A DNA stretch of 13,072 nucleotides. It comes from FEN-1219 sp964457725. GTDB taxonomy: Bacteria > Pseudomonadota > Gammaproteobacteria > Steroidobacterales > Rariloculaceae. Each line of letters opens with the position of its first letter. The stretch's first letter is position 1. This document shows positions 1-7,225 of this stretch, piece after piece. The position numbers were made by a program, and so were the translations under genes. Under the pieces are notes generated by a model. It had not been told where the DNA came from. It did not search any database and saw only the letters and a program-made list of their open reading frames with translations. The stretch spans positions 1 to 13,072 of the forward strand of contig CAYWGQ010000106.1 in NCBI GenBank assembly GCA_964457725.1, written 5' to 3'.

Positions 1-838
1 CGGTGCCCGAGTAGATCAGGCCGCGCTTCGCGTCGATCGTCGGCGCGTTCCAGATGCCGACGCCCGCCGGGCCCCAGAGCGGCACGCCGGCGCTGCTCGT
101 GCCGCGCCGTCGCGGCTCCGGCACCGTGTACGTCTTCCAGCGGACCGCGCCCGTCTTGGCGTCGAGCGCCGTCATGCTGCCGCGGAACGTGCAGCACGGG
201 TACTGCGGGTCCGCGCCGCCCATCGCCTCGCCGATGCCGGTCATCGGCACGAACAGCGTGCCCTCGTAGAGCGTGACGGCGCCGGTGCCGCGCACCATCG
301 GATGATCGTCGACGCGCGTCCGCCAGATCTGCTCGCCCGTGTCGGCGTCGAGCGCGTAGACGTACGCCTGGCTGTCGACGAAGTACACCGCGTAGCCTTC
401 GCGCCCGTCCGGGTACGTGTACGGCCCGACCGACGTCGCGCTCCGGAGCCCCGCCTCGGGGAAGAACTGCCAATGCGTGCAGCCGGTCTTCGCGTCGAGC
501 GCGTACACCGCCCCCGCCTGGGAGCCGACGAAGAGCCGCCCGCCGATCACGCTCGGCTGCCCCCGTGCCTGCTGCTCGCGCGGCAACCCGTAAGCCCACT
601 TCAGGCGCAGCTTCGGCACGTCGTCGACCGTGATGCCGCCCGCCTCGGCGTTCTGGAAGCGCGTGTTCGTCACGTCCGGGCCCCAGCCGTTCCAGCGCTG
701 CGGCACGTCGTCGCGGAGCGGCGGGGTCGACGCGCAGTGCCCCTCGGCGACGTAGAGCGGATGGTCCTCCTGCTGGCCGTGGGCGACGCCCGCGAGCGCG
801 ACCAGCGCGAGCAGTGGCAGGGAGCTCGGTTTGATCAT
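1..838 (-). CDS. PQQ-binding beta-propeller dehydrogenase, polyvinyl-alcohol-dehydrogenase type (3' end outside window)
   Basis: The visible 279 residues form the N-terminal part of a secreted quinoprotein. The ATG at 838 is preceded by a GGAAG ribosome site and starts a signal peptide (KPSSLPLLALVALAGVAHG, then QQ). After it come WNGWGPDVTNTRFQ and LRLKWAYGLP near residues 49-86, then blades with the repeated ALDAxTGxxxW pattern (YALDAKTG, YALDADTGEQIW, TALDAKTGAVRW). These are typical of PQQ enzyme-like propellers. The stretch PCCTFRGS, with vicinal Cys 215-216, followed by ALDAKTG and WKTYTVPEP, resembles as I recall it the polyvinyl alcohol dehydrogenase (cytochrome) family. Such enzymes oxidise alcohols in the periplasm and pass electrons to cytochrome c. 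No CXXCH is seen in the N-terminal part, so any haem domain would lie beyond the window edge. It is divergent from the operon at 1027. The real substrate is unknown; a BamB-like non-enzymatic propeller is less likely. Confidence 0.85.
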   Translation of the reverse strand, partial: MIKPSSLPLLALVALAGVAHGQQEDHPLYVAEGHCASTPPLRDDVPQRWNGWGPDVTNTRFQNAEAGGITVDDVPKLRLKWAYGLPREQQARGQPSVIGGRLFVGSQAGAVYALDAKTGCTHWQFFPEAGLRSATSVGPYTYPDGREGYAVYFVDSQAYVYALDADTGEQIWRTRVDDHPMVRGTGAVTLYEGTLFVPMTGIGEAMGGADPQYPCCTFRGSMTALDAKTGAVRWKTYTVPEPRRRGTSSAGVPLWGPAGVGIWNAPTIDAKRGLIYSGT

Positions 839-873
839 GGGCGCTTCCGGTCGTTGCGTCGTGAACCGCAGGC

Positions 874-902
874 AATATGCCCCACGCGTGCCGCCGCAAC
901 AA
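874..902 (-). promoter_or_regulatory. possible sigma70-like promoter for the PQQ dehydrogenase
   Basis: On the minus strand TTGTTG (902-897) and CATATT (879-874) are 17 bases apart, about 36 bases upstream of the ATG at 838. The matches to consensus are only 3/6 and 4/6, so this is a weak prediction based on spacing and position in the divergent intergenic region. Confidence 0.25.
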
Positions 903-980
903 GAACCGTCGCACGGCCGAGACTCCCGCGCGGGGCGGTCGCCGCGCGAGAAAAATCCCGCGTGACCGCGCCCGGCTCTT

Positions 981-986
981 TATACT
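981..986 (+). promoter_or_regulatory. possible -10 element (TATACT) for the catabolic operon
   Basis: TATACT matches the sigma70 -10 consensus at 5 of 6 positions and is an AT-rich island in a very GC-rich region, 40 bases before the GTG at 1027. No good -35 is seen at 16-18 bases; an A-run lies at 951-955. The lack of a -35 would suit an activator-dependent promoter, but this is inference. Confidence 0.35.
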
Positions 987-1026
987 CTGCGGGTTCCGCA
1001 CGTCCTTGGGGGTATGAGGAGGCAAC

Positions 1027-1422
1027 GTGAGCGACGACGATTCACGGCAGCGCGGCGTTCAGATCCGGCGCGAGATGTTCGGTGCGGAGGTGACCGATCG
1101 GCAGATCGAGCAAGCGAACGCGTTCCTCGCCCCGATGCAGGACGTCGTCAGCAAGTACTGCTTCGGCGAGACGTGGTCGCGCGAAGGCCTGAGCCGACGG
1201 GATCGCAGCATGATCACGGTCGCCGCGCTCTGCGCGATGGGCCGCTCGCACGAGCTGAAGATCCACGTGAAGGGTGCGCTCGCGAACGGCGTGACGCCGC
1301 TCGAGATTCGCGAGCTGTTGTTGCACACGATGGTCTACGCGGGCGTCCCGCTCGGCGTGAACGGCTTCCTCAGCGCGGCCGAGTCGCTGGCCGAGGAAGG
1401 CGTCGACCTCGACGCGCTGTAG
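1027..1422 (+). CDS. carboxymuconolactone decarboxylase family protein
   Basis: A 131-residue all-helical protein of the CMD/AhpD fold. The start is GTG at 1027, chosen because AGGAGG (1017-1022) lies four bases upstream; an overlapping ATG at 1014 is in another frame. The signature is the central helix pair: LSRRDRSMITVAALCAMGRSHELKIHVKGALANGV (about residues 55-89, with His80), followed by EIRELLLHTMVYAGVP (93-108), which matches the 4-carboxymuconolactone decarboxylase pattern. The AhpD CXXC pair is absent, so a peroxidase-reductase role is unlikely. Family members decarboxylate gamma-carboxymuconolactone or act on related lactones and keto acids; many are of unknown function. No other protocatechuate-pathway genes are present, so its substrate here is open. 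It is the first gene of a tight operon and lies 13 bases ahead of the next gene. Confidence 0.88.
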   Translation: MSDDDSRQRGVQIRREMFGAEVTDRQIEQANAFLAPMQDVVSKYCFGETWSREGLSRRDRSMITVAALCAMGRSHELKIHVKGALANGVTPLEIRELLLHTMVYAGVPLGVNGFLSAAESLAEEGVDLDAL

Positions 1423-1435
1423 AGCGGGCGGCACG

Positions 1436-2377
1436 ATGAGCGCCTCGACAGCGAAAGAGCGCATCGGGTTCGTCGGCATCGGCAACATGGGCTGGCCGAT
1501 GGCCCGGAACCTCGTCAAGGCCGGCTATCCGGTCCACGTGCTCGACCGCGATCCCGCCCGCGCCGCGCGTTTCGCCGCGGAATGCGGCGGCTCCGCGGCG
1601 GCGACTCCCGCCAATGTCGGCCGCGAAGCCGAGATCGTGATCACGATGCTGCCGTCCGGCAGCGACGTGCGGGCCGCGCTGCTCGGCGAGCAGGGCGGCG
1701 GCATCGCGGCGACACTCGCGCCGGGCTCGATCGTCGTCGACATGAGCTCGTCCGATCCGGTCGGCACGCGCGAGCTCGGCGCGGAGCTCGCGAAGCGCGG
1801 CATCGCGCTGATCGATGCGCCGGTCTCGGGGCTCGTGCCGAAGGCCGAGGCCGGGACGCTGACGATCATGATCGGCGCGGACGACGAGCGCGCGGTCGAG
1901 CGCGCGACGCCGGCGCTCGAGTGCCTCGGCGAGCGGCTCGTGAGGATCGGCTCGCTCGGCTGCGGCCACGCGATGAAGGCGCTGAACAATCTCGTCGCGG
2001 CGACGGCGTTCGCGGTCACCGCGGAGGCGCTGATCGCGGGCTCCCGCTTCGGCCTCGATCCGGCGGTGATGGTCGAGGTGCTGCAGAGCTCGACCGGCCG
2101 CAGCTTCCATTCGCAGTTCACGTTCCCGGAGCACGTGCTGACGCGGCGGTTCGCATCGGGCTTCACGCTCGGGCTGCTCGTGAAGGACGTCGGCATCGCG
2201 GCCGACCTCTGCAAAGCCATCGGCGTCGACTCGCCGATCGCCGATCTCGTGCGGCGGCTCTGGACGGAAGGGCGCGACGAGCTCGGTGCCGATCAGGACA
2301 ATTCGGCGGTCGTCAAACGCTGGGAGCGGCTGAGCGGGACGGTGCTGCAGCCGGCCTCCCGCAGGCCGGCGGAGTAG
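1436..2377 (+). CDS. NAD(P)-dependent beta-hydroxyacid dehydrogenase (3-hydroxyisobutyrate dehydrogenase / tartronate semialdehyde reductase family), copy 1
   Basis: A 313-residue cytoplasmic oxidoreductase. The N-terminal Rossmann motif GIGNMG (14-19) sits in RIGFVGIGNMGWPMARNL. VITMLPSGSDV, the substrate loop DAPVSG (127-132) and the catalytic helix GHAMKALNN, with Lys181 and Asn185, are all intact. Known members oxidise or reduce 3-hydroxyisobutyrate, 2-hydroxy-3-oxopropionate, 6-phosphogluconate-like acids or related small hydroxyacids using NAD(P). It is clearly paralogous to the gene at 4062, from which it is separated only by the transporter gene; together they suggest two steps, or two specificities, acting on imported hydroxyacids. 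It ends TAG at 2375-2377, five bases before the next start. A hairpin in its last codons abuts the next gene's ribosome site. The exact substrate is not predictable. Confidence 0.92.
   Translation: MSASTAKERIGFVGIGNMGWPMARNLVKAGYPVHVLDRDPARAARFAAECGGSAAATPANVGREAEIVITMLPSGSDVRAALLGEQGGGIAATLAPGSIVVDMSSSDPVGTRELGAELAKRGIALIDAPVSGLVPKAEAGTLTIMIGADDERAVERATPALECLGERLVRIGSLGCGHAMKALNNLVAATAFAVTAEALIAGSRFGLDPAVMVEVLQSSTGRSFHSQFTFPEHVLTRRFASGFTLGLLVKDVGIAADLCKAIGVDSPIADLVRRLWTEGRDELGADQDNSAVVKRWERLSGTVLQPASRRPAE
2350..2370 (+). promoter_or_regulatory. hairpin directly 5' of the transporter ribosome site
   Basis: GCCGGCC (2350-2356) and GGCCGGC (2364-2370) form a perfect 7-bp stem with a 7-base loop. 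The next four bases, GGAG (2371-2374), are the likely Shine-Dalgarno for the GTG at 2383. The stem is inside the 3' end of the upstream coding region, so ribosomes finishing that gene would unfold it. A role in coupling or damping translation is inferred; chance palindromes are common at this GC content. Confidence 0.35.
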
Positions 2378-2382
2378 CCCCG

Positions 2383-4059
2383 GTGGCCGCGGCCACCGAG
2401 ACGGTCGGCACGGTCGGCGCGGCGGCGACCGACAGCCGCAAGCTCAGGCGGGTGGTGTTCGGCACGTCGGCCGGCACGATCTTCGAAGCGTACGACTTCA
2501 TCCTGTTCGGCTCGCTCGCGCCGATCATCTCCCGGCACTTCTTCGCCGGCATCAACGAGACGGCCGCGTTCATCTTCGCGCTGCTGACGTTCGCGGCCGG
2601 CTTCGCGGTGCGGCCGCTCGGCGCGCTCGTGTTCGGGCGGATGGGCGATCGCACCGGCCGAAAGAAGGCGTTCGTGATCACGATCACCCTGATGGGCCTT
2701 GCGACGTTCGGGATCGGCCTGCTGCCGACGTACGCATCGGTCGGGATCCTCGCGCCGGCGCTCTTGATCGCGCTCCGGATGGTGCAAGGGCTCGCGTACG
2801 GCGGGGAGTACGGCGGCGCGGTCGTGTACACGGCCGAGCACGCGCCGCAGCACCAGCGGGGGCTCTACGTCGGCTGGATTCAGACGGCGGCGGGGTTTGC
2901 GCTGTTCATGTCGTTCCTCGTGATCCTCGTGACGCGAACCGCGCTCGGCGAGCAGGCGTTCGAGTCGTGGGGATGGCGGGTGCCGTTCCTGATCTCGATC
3001 GGGTTGCTCGTGATCTCGCTCTGGATCCGGCTGACGCTCGAAGAGTCGCCGATGTTCCGGAAGATGGTGGAGGAGGGGCGCGCGTCGAAGCGGCCGCTGC
3101 GCGAGGCGTTTCTCGAGTGGCCGAACCTGAAGCTCGTGCTGCTGGTGCTGTTCGGGCTGATGTCGGTCCAGGGCGTGCTGTTCTACACCGCGCACTTCTA
3201 CTCGCAGTTCTTCCTGACGCAGATCATGAAGGTCAGCGGCGCGACGGTCACGCTCGTGCTGATGGTGGTGACGGCGCTCGGGGTGCTGATGTACGTGTTC
3301 TTCAGCTGGCTGTCGGACAAGATCGGCCGGAAGAAGATCATCCTCGCGGGCGCGATCCTGTCGGTGCTGACGACGTTCCCGCTGTTCCGAGCGCTGACGG
3401 CCGCGGCGAACCCGGCCGCGGCGGCCGCGCAGGCGGCGTACCCGGTCACGGTCGTCGCAGACCCGGGCGAGTGCTCGCTGCAGTTCGATCCGGTCGGGCA
3501 GGCGGCGTTCGTGTCGTCGTGCGACATCGCGAAGAGCACGCTCGCGCGCCGCGGGATCAGCTACGGCAACGAGGCGGCGCCGGCCGGCACGCTCGCGGTC
3601 GTGCGGATCGGCGACAGCGAGGTCGCGGGGTTCGACGGGCGGGGGCTCGCGAGCGACGCGCTCGCGGCGGGCCGCGCGGCGTTCGAGGGGCGTCTGCTCG
3701 CCGCGCTCGGCGCGGCGGGCTATCCGGAGCGTGCGGACCCGGAGACCGTCAACGTGCCGCTCGTGACGCTGATCATCCTCGCGATGGTCACGTTCACCGT
3801 GATGGTGTTCGCGCCGATGGCGGCGATGGCGATCGAGGTGTTTCCGACGCGGATCCGCTACTCGGCGTTGTCGCTGCCGTATCACATCGGCTCCGGCTGG
3901 TTCGGCGGTTTCTTGCCGGCGATCGCGTTCGCGATGGTCGCGGCGTCCGGGAACATCTACTCGGGCCTGTGGTATCCGGTGATCGTGACCGCGCTCGGCG
4001 TGCTGGTCTTGGGCCTCGGTCTGCCCGAGACGAAGGGCCGGGACATCCATAGGCTGTGA
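2383..4059 (+). CDS. MFS transporter, metabolite:H+ symporter type, with extra periplasmic domain
   Basis: A 558-residue inner-membrane transporter. The GTG at 2383 is preferred because GGAG lies at 2371-2374 and the sequence gives a short Ala/Thr-rich tail before RRVVFGTSAGTIFEAYDFIL, the typical first helix of the MHS (ShiA/ProP/KgtP-like) family. The open frame extends far upstream, but only as a shadow of the previous gene. MFS motif A appears as GDRTGRKK (88-95) and again as SDKIGRKK between helices 8 and 9. The family normally has about 430 residues. Here about 115 residues (roughly 340-457) are inserted between helices 9 and 10, a periplasmic loop, and include Cys364 and Cys380, a possible disulfide. 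Helices 10-12 and the LPETKGRDI tail are intact, so the gene is complete. It probably imports an organic acid for the flanking dehydrogenases. Confidence 0.9.
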   Translation: MAAATETVGTVGAAATDSRKLRRVVFGTSAGTIFEAYDFILFGSLAPIISRHFFAGINETAAFIFALLTFAAGFAVRPLGALVFGRMGDRTGRKKAFVITITLMGLATFGIGLLPTYASVGILAPALLIALRMVQGLAYGGEYGGAVVYTAEHAPQHQRGLYVGWIQTAAGFALFMSFLVILVTRTALGEQAFESWGWRVPFLISIGLLVISLWIRLTLEESPMFRKMVEEGRASKRPLREAFLEWPNLKLVLLVLFGLMSVQGVLFYTAHFYSQFFLTQIMKVSGATVTLVLMVVTALGVLMYVFFSWLSDKIGRKKIILAGAILSVLTTFPLFRALTAAANPAAAAAQAAYPVTVVADPGECSLQFDPVGQAAFVSSCDIAKSTLARRGISYGNEAAPAGTLAVVRIGDSEVAGFDGRGLASDALAAGRAAFEGRLLAALGAAGYPERADPETVNVPLVTLIILAMVTFTVMVFAPMAAMAIEVFPTRIRYSALSLPYHIGSGWFGGFLPAIAFAMVAASGNIYSGLWYPVIVTALGVLVLGLGLPETKGRDIHRL

Positions 4060-4061
4060 TC

Positions 4062-4967
4062 ATGAGCGGCACGAAGGGACGGATCGGCTTCATCGGCCTC
4101 GGCGTGATGGGCACGCCGATGGCGGGACACCTCGCGGCCGCCGGTCATGCGCTCGTCGTGCTCGACGTCGATCGCACGAAGGCGCAGCGGCTCGCCGAAC
4201 GGCACGCCGACGTCGTCGTCGCCGGGACGCCGAAGGAAGTCGCGGCCGCAGCGGACGTCGTGATCACGATGCTGCCGTCCGGCGAGTACGTCCGCGACGT
4301 CGCGCTCGGCGCGAACGGGCTGATCGAAGGATTCGGCGGCGGCGAGCTTTTGATCGACACGTCGTCGTCGGAGCCGCACTTCACGACCGCGACCGCGGCC
4401 GCGCTCGCGGAGGCCCGCGTCGCGACGATCGACGCGCCCGTCTCGGGCGCCGAGTGGGGCGCGAAGGCCGCCGAGCTCGTGTTCATGGTCGGCGCGGAGG
4501 CCGGCGACCTCGAGCGCGCGCGGCCGCTGCTCGAGCGGATGGGCAAGCGGATCTTCCATCTCGGCCCGGTCGGCTCCGGTCACACGATGAAGTCGATCAA
4601 CAACACGATCACGGCGATGGTCCTGCTCGCGACCGCCGAAGGGCTCGCGCTCGGCAAGAAGCTCGGCCTCGATCCGGCCGTGATGACCGACGTGCTGAAC
4701 GTCGCGACCGGGATGTCGTGGATCACCCAGACGCACATCAAGCAGCGCGTCGTGAGCCGCACGTTCGACGATCCGTTCAAGCTCGAGCTGATGGTCAAGG
4801 ACATCCGAATCGCGCTCGAGCTCGCGCAGTCGGGCGGCGTCGAGCTGCCGTTCAGCGCGCTCGGACGGGAGCTCTGGATGCGCGCGGACCGGGCCGCAGG
4901 TCCGGGGGCGAGCGTCAGCGAGCTCGTGCGCTGGGTGGAGTCGCAGACCGGCGTTGAGATCCGCTGA
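4062..4967 (+). CDS. NAD(P)-dependent beta-hydroxyacid dehydrogenase, copy 2
   Basis: A 301-residue paralogue of the gene at 1436. The Rossmann motif GLGVMG is at 12-17, VITMLPSGEYV follows, DAPVSG is at 124-129, and the catalytic helix GHTMKSINN carries Lys177. ATG at 4062 is chosen over the GTG at 4056 because AGG at 4051-4053 is eight bases from the ATG but only two from the GTG. If the GTG were used, the gene would overlap the transporter stop. The two copies share the same motif order but differ in the substrate-binding C-terminal domain (this one has GMSWITQTHIKQRVVSRTF where copy 1 has GRSFHSQFTFPEHVLTRRF), so distinct substrates or directions are likely. Membership of the 3-hydroxyisobutyrate dehydrogenase / tartronate semialdehyde reductase family is secure; the substrate is unknown. 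Confidence 0.92.
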   Translation: MSGTKGRIGFIGLGVMGTPMAGHLAAAGHALVVLDVDRTKAQRLAERHADVVVAGTPKEVAAAADVVITMLPSGEYVRDVALGANGLIEGFGGGELLIDTSSSEPHFTTATAAALAEARVATIDAPVSGAEWGAKAAELVFMVGAEAGDLERARPLLERMGKRIFHLGPVGSGHTMKSINNTITAMVLLATAEGLALGKKLGLDPAVMTDVLNVATGMSWITQTHIKQRVVSRTFDDPFKLELMVKDIRIALELAQSGGVELPFSALGRELWMRADRAAGPGASVSELVRWVESQTGVEIR

Positions 4968-5005
4968 CGCGCCGGCGTTTCGGATAGCCGTCTAGGGGGA
5001 GCGCT

Positions 5006-7053
5006 ATGCACGTGCGCTTGCCGAGCTCATCGGCGGGACTCTTCGCCGTCATGGTCTCGTCGTTCGCGGCCCTGCCTGCCGCCGCCCAGATCTCGCCCGC
5101 GCCCGCGTTCAATGCCGAGCGGCTGAGCACGCTGCCGCGCGACGAGTGGATCACGAACGGCGGCACGCTCGCGAACCAACGCTACTCGCCGCTGACGCTG
5201 CTCCACCGCGGCAACGTCGCGGGGCTCAAGGGCAAGTGGCGCACGTCGATGGGCTCCGGCGCGAATCCAGGCAACTCTGGCCAGGCGCAGATCCTCGTCT
5301 ACGACGGCGTCCTCTACGTGATCAACGGCGACAACGACGTGTTCGCGATCGACGTCGACTCGGGCGAGATCCTGTGGCGCTACCGCGGCGCGCCCGATCC
5401 GCGCGCCGGCAACCCGTTCGGCCGCTCGAGCCGCGGCGTCGCGCTCGGCGAAGGCAAGGTGTTCGCGGGGCTGCTGGATGCGACGCTCGCGGCGATCGAC
5501 CAGCAGACGGGCGAAGAGCTCTGGCGCGTCGCGGTCGCGCCGTGGCAGGAGGGCTACAGCATCACGAGTGCGCCGCTCTACTACGACGGGATGGTGATCA
5601 CCGGCGTCAGCGGCGGCGTNNNNNNNNNNCGGAGACCGGCGAGCTCGTCTGGCGGTTCTTCACCGTGCCCGGCCCCGGCGAATTCGGTCACGACACGTGG
5701 CCTGCGGACAGCAACGCGTGGGAGCACGGCGGCGCGCCGGTCTGGCAGACGCCGGCCGTCGATCCCGAGCTCGGCATGATCTACTTCTCGACCGGCAATC
5801 CGGGACCGGTGCTGAACGGCGCGGTGCGGCCCGGCGACAATCTGTTCAACAACTCGATCGTCGCGCTCGACGTCCGCACCGGCGAATACCGCTGGCACTT
5901 CCAGCAGGTGCATCACGACATCTGGGACTACGACGCGCCGAACCCGATCGTGCTGTTCGAGGCCGAGTACGACGGCGTGCGCCGCCGCGGGCTCGTGCAG
6001 GTCGGCAAGACCGGCTGGGCATACATCCTCGATCGCGAGACCGGCGAGCCGCTGATCGGCATCGAGGAGCGGCCGGTGCCGCAGGAGCCGCGGCAGGCGA
6101 CCGCGCCGACGCAGCCGTACCCGATCGGCGATGCGATCGTGCCGCAGGAGATCGACATCGTGCCGGAGGACGCGCCGCTCGTGCCCGGCACCGGCAGGAT
6201 CGTGAACGACGGCCGGATCTTCACGCCGTTCTGGACCGAGCCCGTGATGCTGAAGCCGAACGCGCAAGGCGGCGCGAACTGGCCGCCGAGCTCGTTCGAT
6301 CCGGAAACGAATCTGCTCTATGTCTGCGCGACGGACCGCGTCGGCCGCTACGTCGTGAACCTGCCGCTCGAGCCGCCGGTCGACAACCGCCCGTACTTCG
6401 GCGGCAGCTTGGGGCAATCGCGCGTGCCGGATCGCGGCATCTTCGCCGCGCTCGACGTGCGCACGAACAGGATCGTCTGGCGGCAGCAGTGGGCCGAGCC
6501 GTGCTACAGCGGCTCGATCGTCACGCGCGGCGGGCTGCTGTTCGTCGGCCGGAGCGACGGCCGCTTGACCGCGCTCGACAAGACCACCGGCGAGAAGCTC
6601 TGGGAGTTCATGACGGACGCGGGCGTGAACACGACCGTCACGACGTTCGAGCATCGCGGCAGCCAGCACGTCGTCGTGCACGCCGGCGGCGGCGTGTTCG
6701 CGAACGGTAGGCGCGGCGACGGCATCTGGATGTTCACACTCGACGGCACGCTCGAGCCGGTCACGCCCGAGGCGGCGCCGGCGGTGGCCGCACGGCGGCC
6801 GACTCGGCCGGCCGACATCGACAACGGCGCCCGGATCTATCGCGAGGCGTGCTTGCCGTGCCACGGCGCGCGGGGCACCGGCGGCGAGGGCGGCGGCGCG
6901 AGCCTCGTCGGCGGCCTGACGGCCGAGGCGATCATCTCCGTCACCGCGGCCGGGCGGAACAACATGCCCGCGTTCGGCAACAGCTACTCGCCGGACGAGC
7001 TCCAGGACGTCGCGCTGTACGTCGTCGAGCGGCTCGCCGGGCGGCGCGAGTAG
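5006..7053 (+). CDS. PQQ-dependent alcohol dehydrogenase with C-terminal cytochrome c (quinohaemoprotein), interrupted by assembly gap
   Basis: A secreted quinohaemoprotein that oxidises an alcohol in the periplasm and passes electrons through its own haem. The ATG at 5006 follows AGGGGGAG (4994-5001). The signal peptide ends near PAAA-Q (27/28). The propeller contains WITNGGTLANQRYSPL, WRYRGAPDP, ITSAPLYYDGMVITGVSGG, then after the gap ETGELVWRFFTVPG, DTWPADSNAW and HHDIWDYDAPNP, with the likely catalytic Asp in WDYD. The C-terminal domain has CLPCH (haem, 6850-6864) and NNMPAFG (axial Met). A run of Ns at 5620-5629 shifts the frame; with a family-typical 13 residues restored between SGG and ETG the protein is about 690 residues, normal for type II enzymes. 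The vicinal Cys-Cys of methanol dehydrogenase is replaced by NPFGRSSRG. It is last in the operon, 38 bases after the second dehydrogenase gene. The break is judged an assembly artefact, not a pseudogene. Confidence 0.9.
5620..5629. other. assembly gap of 10 Ns inside the PQQ alcohol dehydrogenase gene
   Basis: The frame before the gap and the frame after it differ, so ten cannot be the true number of missing bases unless the gene is frameshifted. Homologous enzymes have about 13 residues between SGG and ETG here, which would need 35 missing bases and restores the frame exactly. Confidence 0.9.
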
Positions 7054-7077
7054 GCGTGCCGCCCCGCGACCTTCAGG

Positions 7078-7101
7078 GTAGGAGCGGCTGTCCAGCCGCG
7101 A
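7078..7101 (+). repeat. REP-like element, single copy (GTAG-headed)
   Basis: A 24-base element with 5' GTAG followed by the hairpin core GCGGCT-GTCC-AGCCGC and ending GCGA. The same unit occurs at 9390, 9545 and 12523 (plus strand) and at 9593 and 12607 (inverted). A GTAG or similar tetranucleotide next to a short hairpin is the layout of REP sequences mobilised by RAYT transposases. The rest of the 7054-7225 intergenic region holds degenerate pieces (TCGAGCCGC, GTCCAGCCGCGAC at 7123-7136) and no gene; the ribosome site for the next gene is at 7215-7220. Confidence 0.8.
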
Positions 7102-7225
7102 CTGTCGAGCCGCTACACGCGACGTCCAGCCGCGACCCGCTCCGCCGTCCGTGCTCGACACGCCACGGGGCATGGAAGTTGCTGCACGAGCAAAGCGCCG
7201 CAGCGCGTTTCAACGGGAGGATGTC

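Noticed and set aside
927..948. CGCGCGG / CCGCGCG inverted repeat with an 8-base spacer between the divergent genes, as an operator
   Set aside because: Only C and G letters in the arms of a GC-rich region; likely chance without support from homologous promoters.
2293..4050. A 585-residue minus-strand open frame opposite the transporter
   Set aside because: Its composition (Arg, His, Asp, Glu runs) is that of a codon-complement shadow; the plus strand encodes a clear MFS protein.
5006..7053. PQQ dehydrogenase as a frameshifted pseudogene
   Set aside because: The frame change coincides exactly with an N run, and all domains on both sides are intact.
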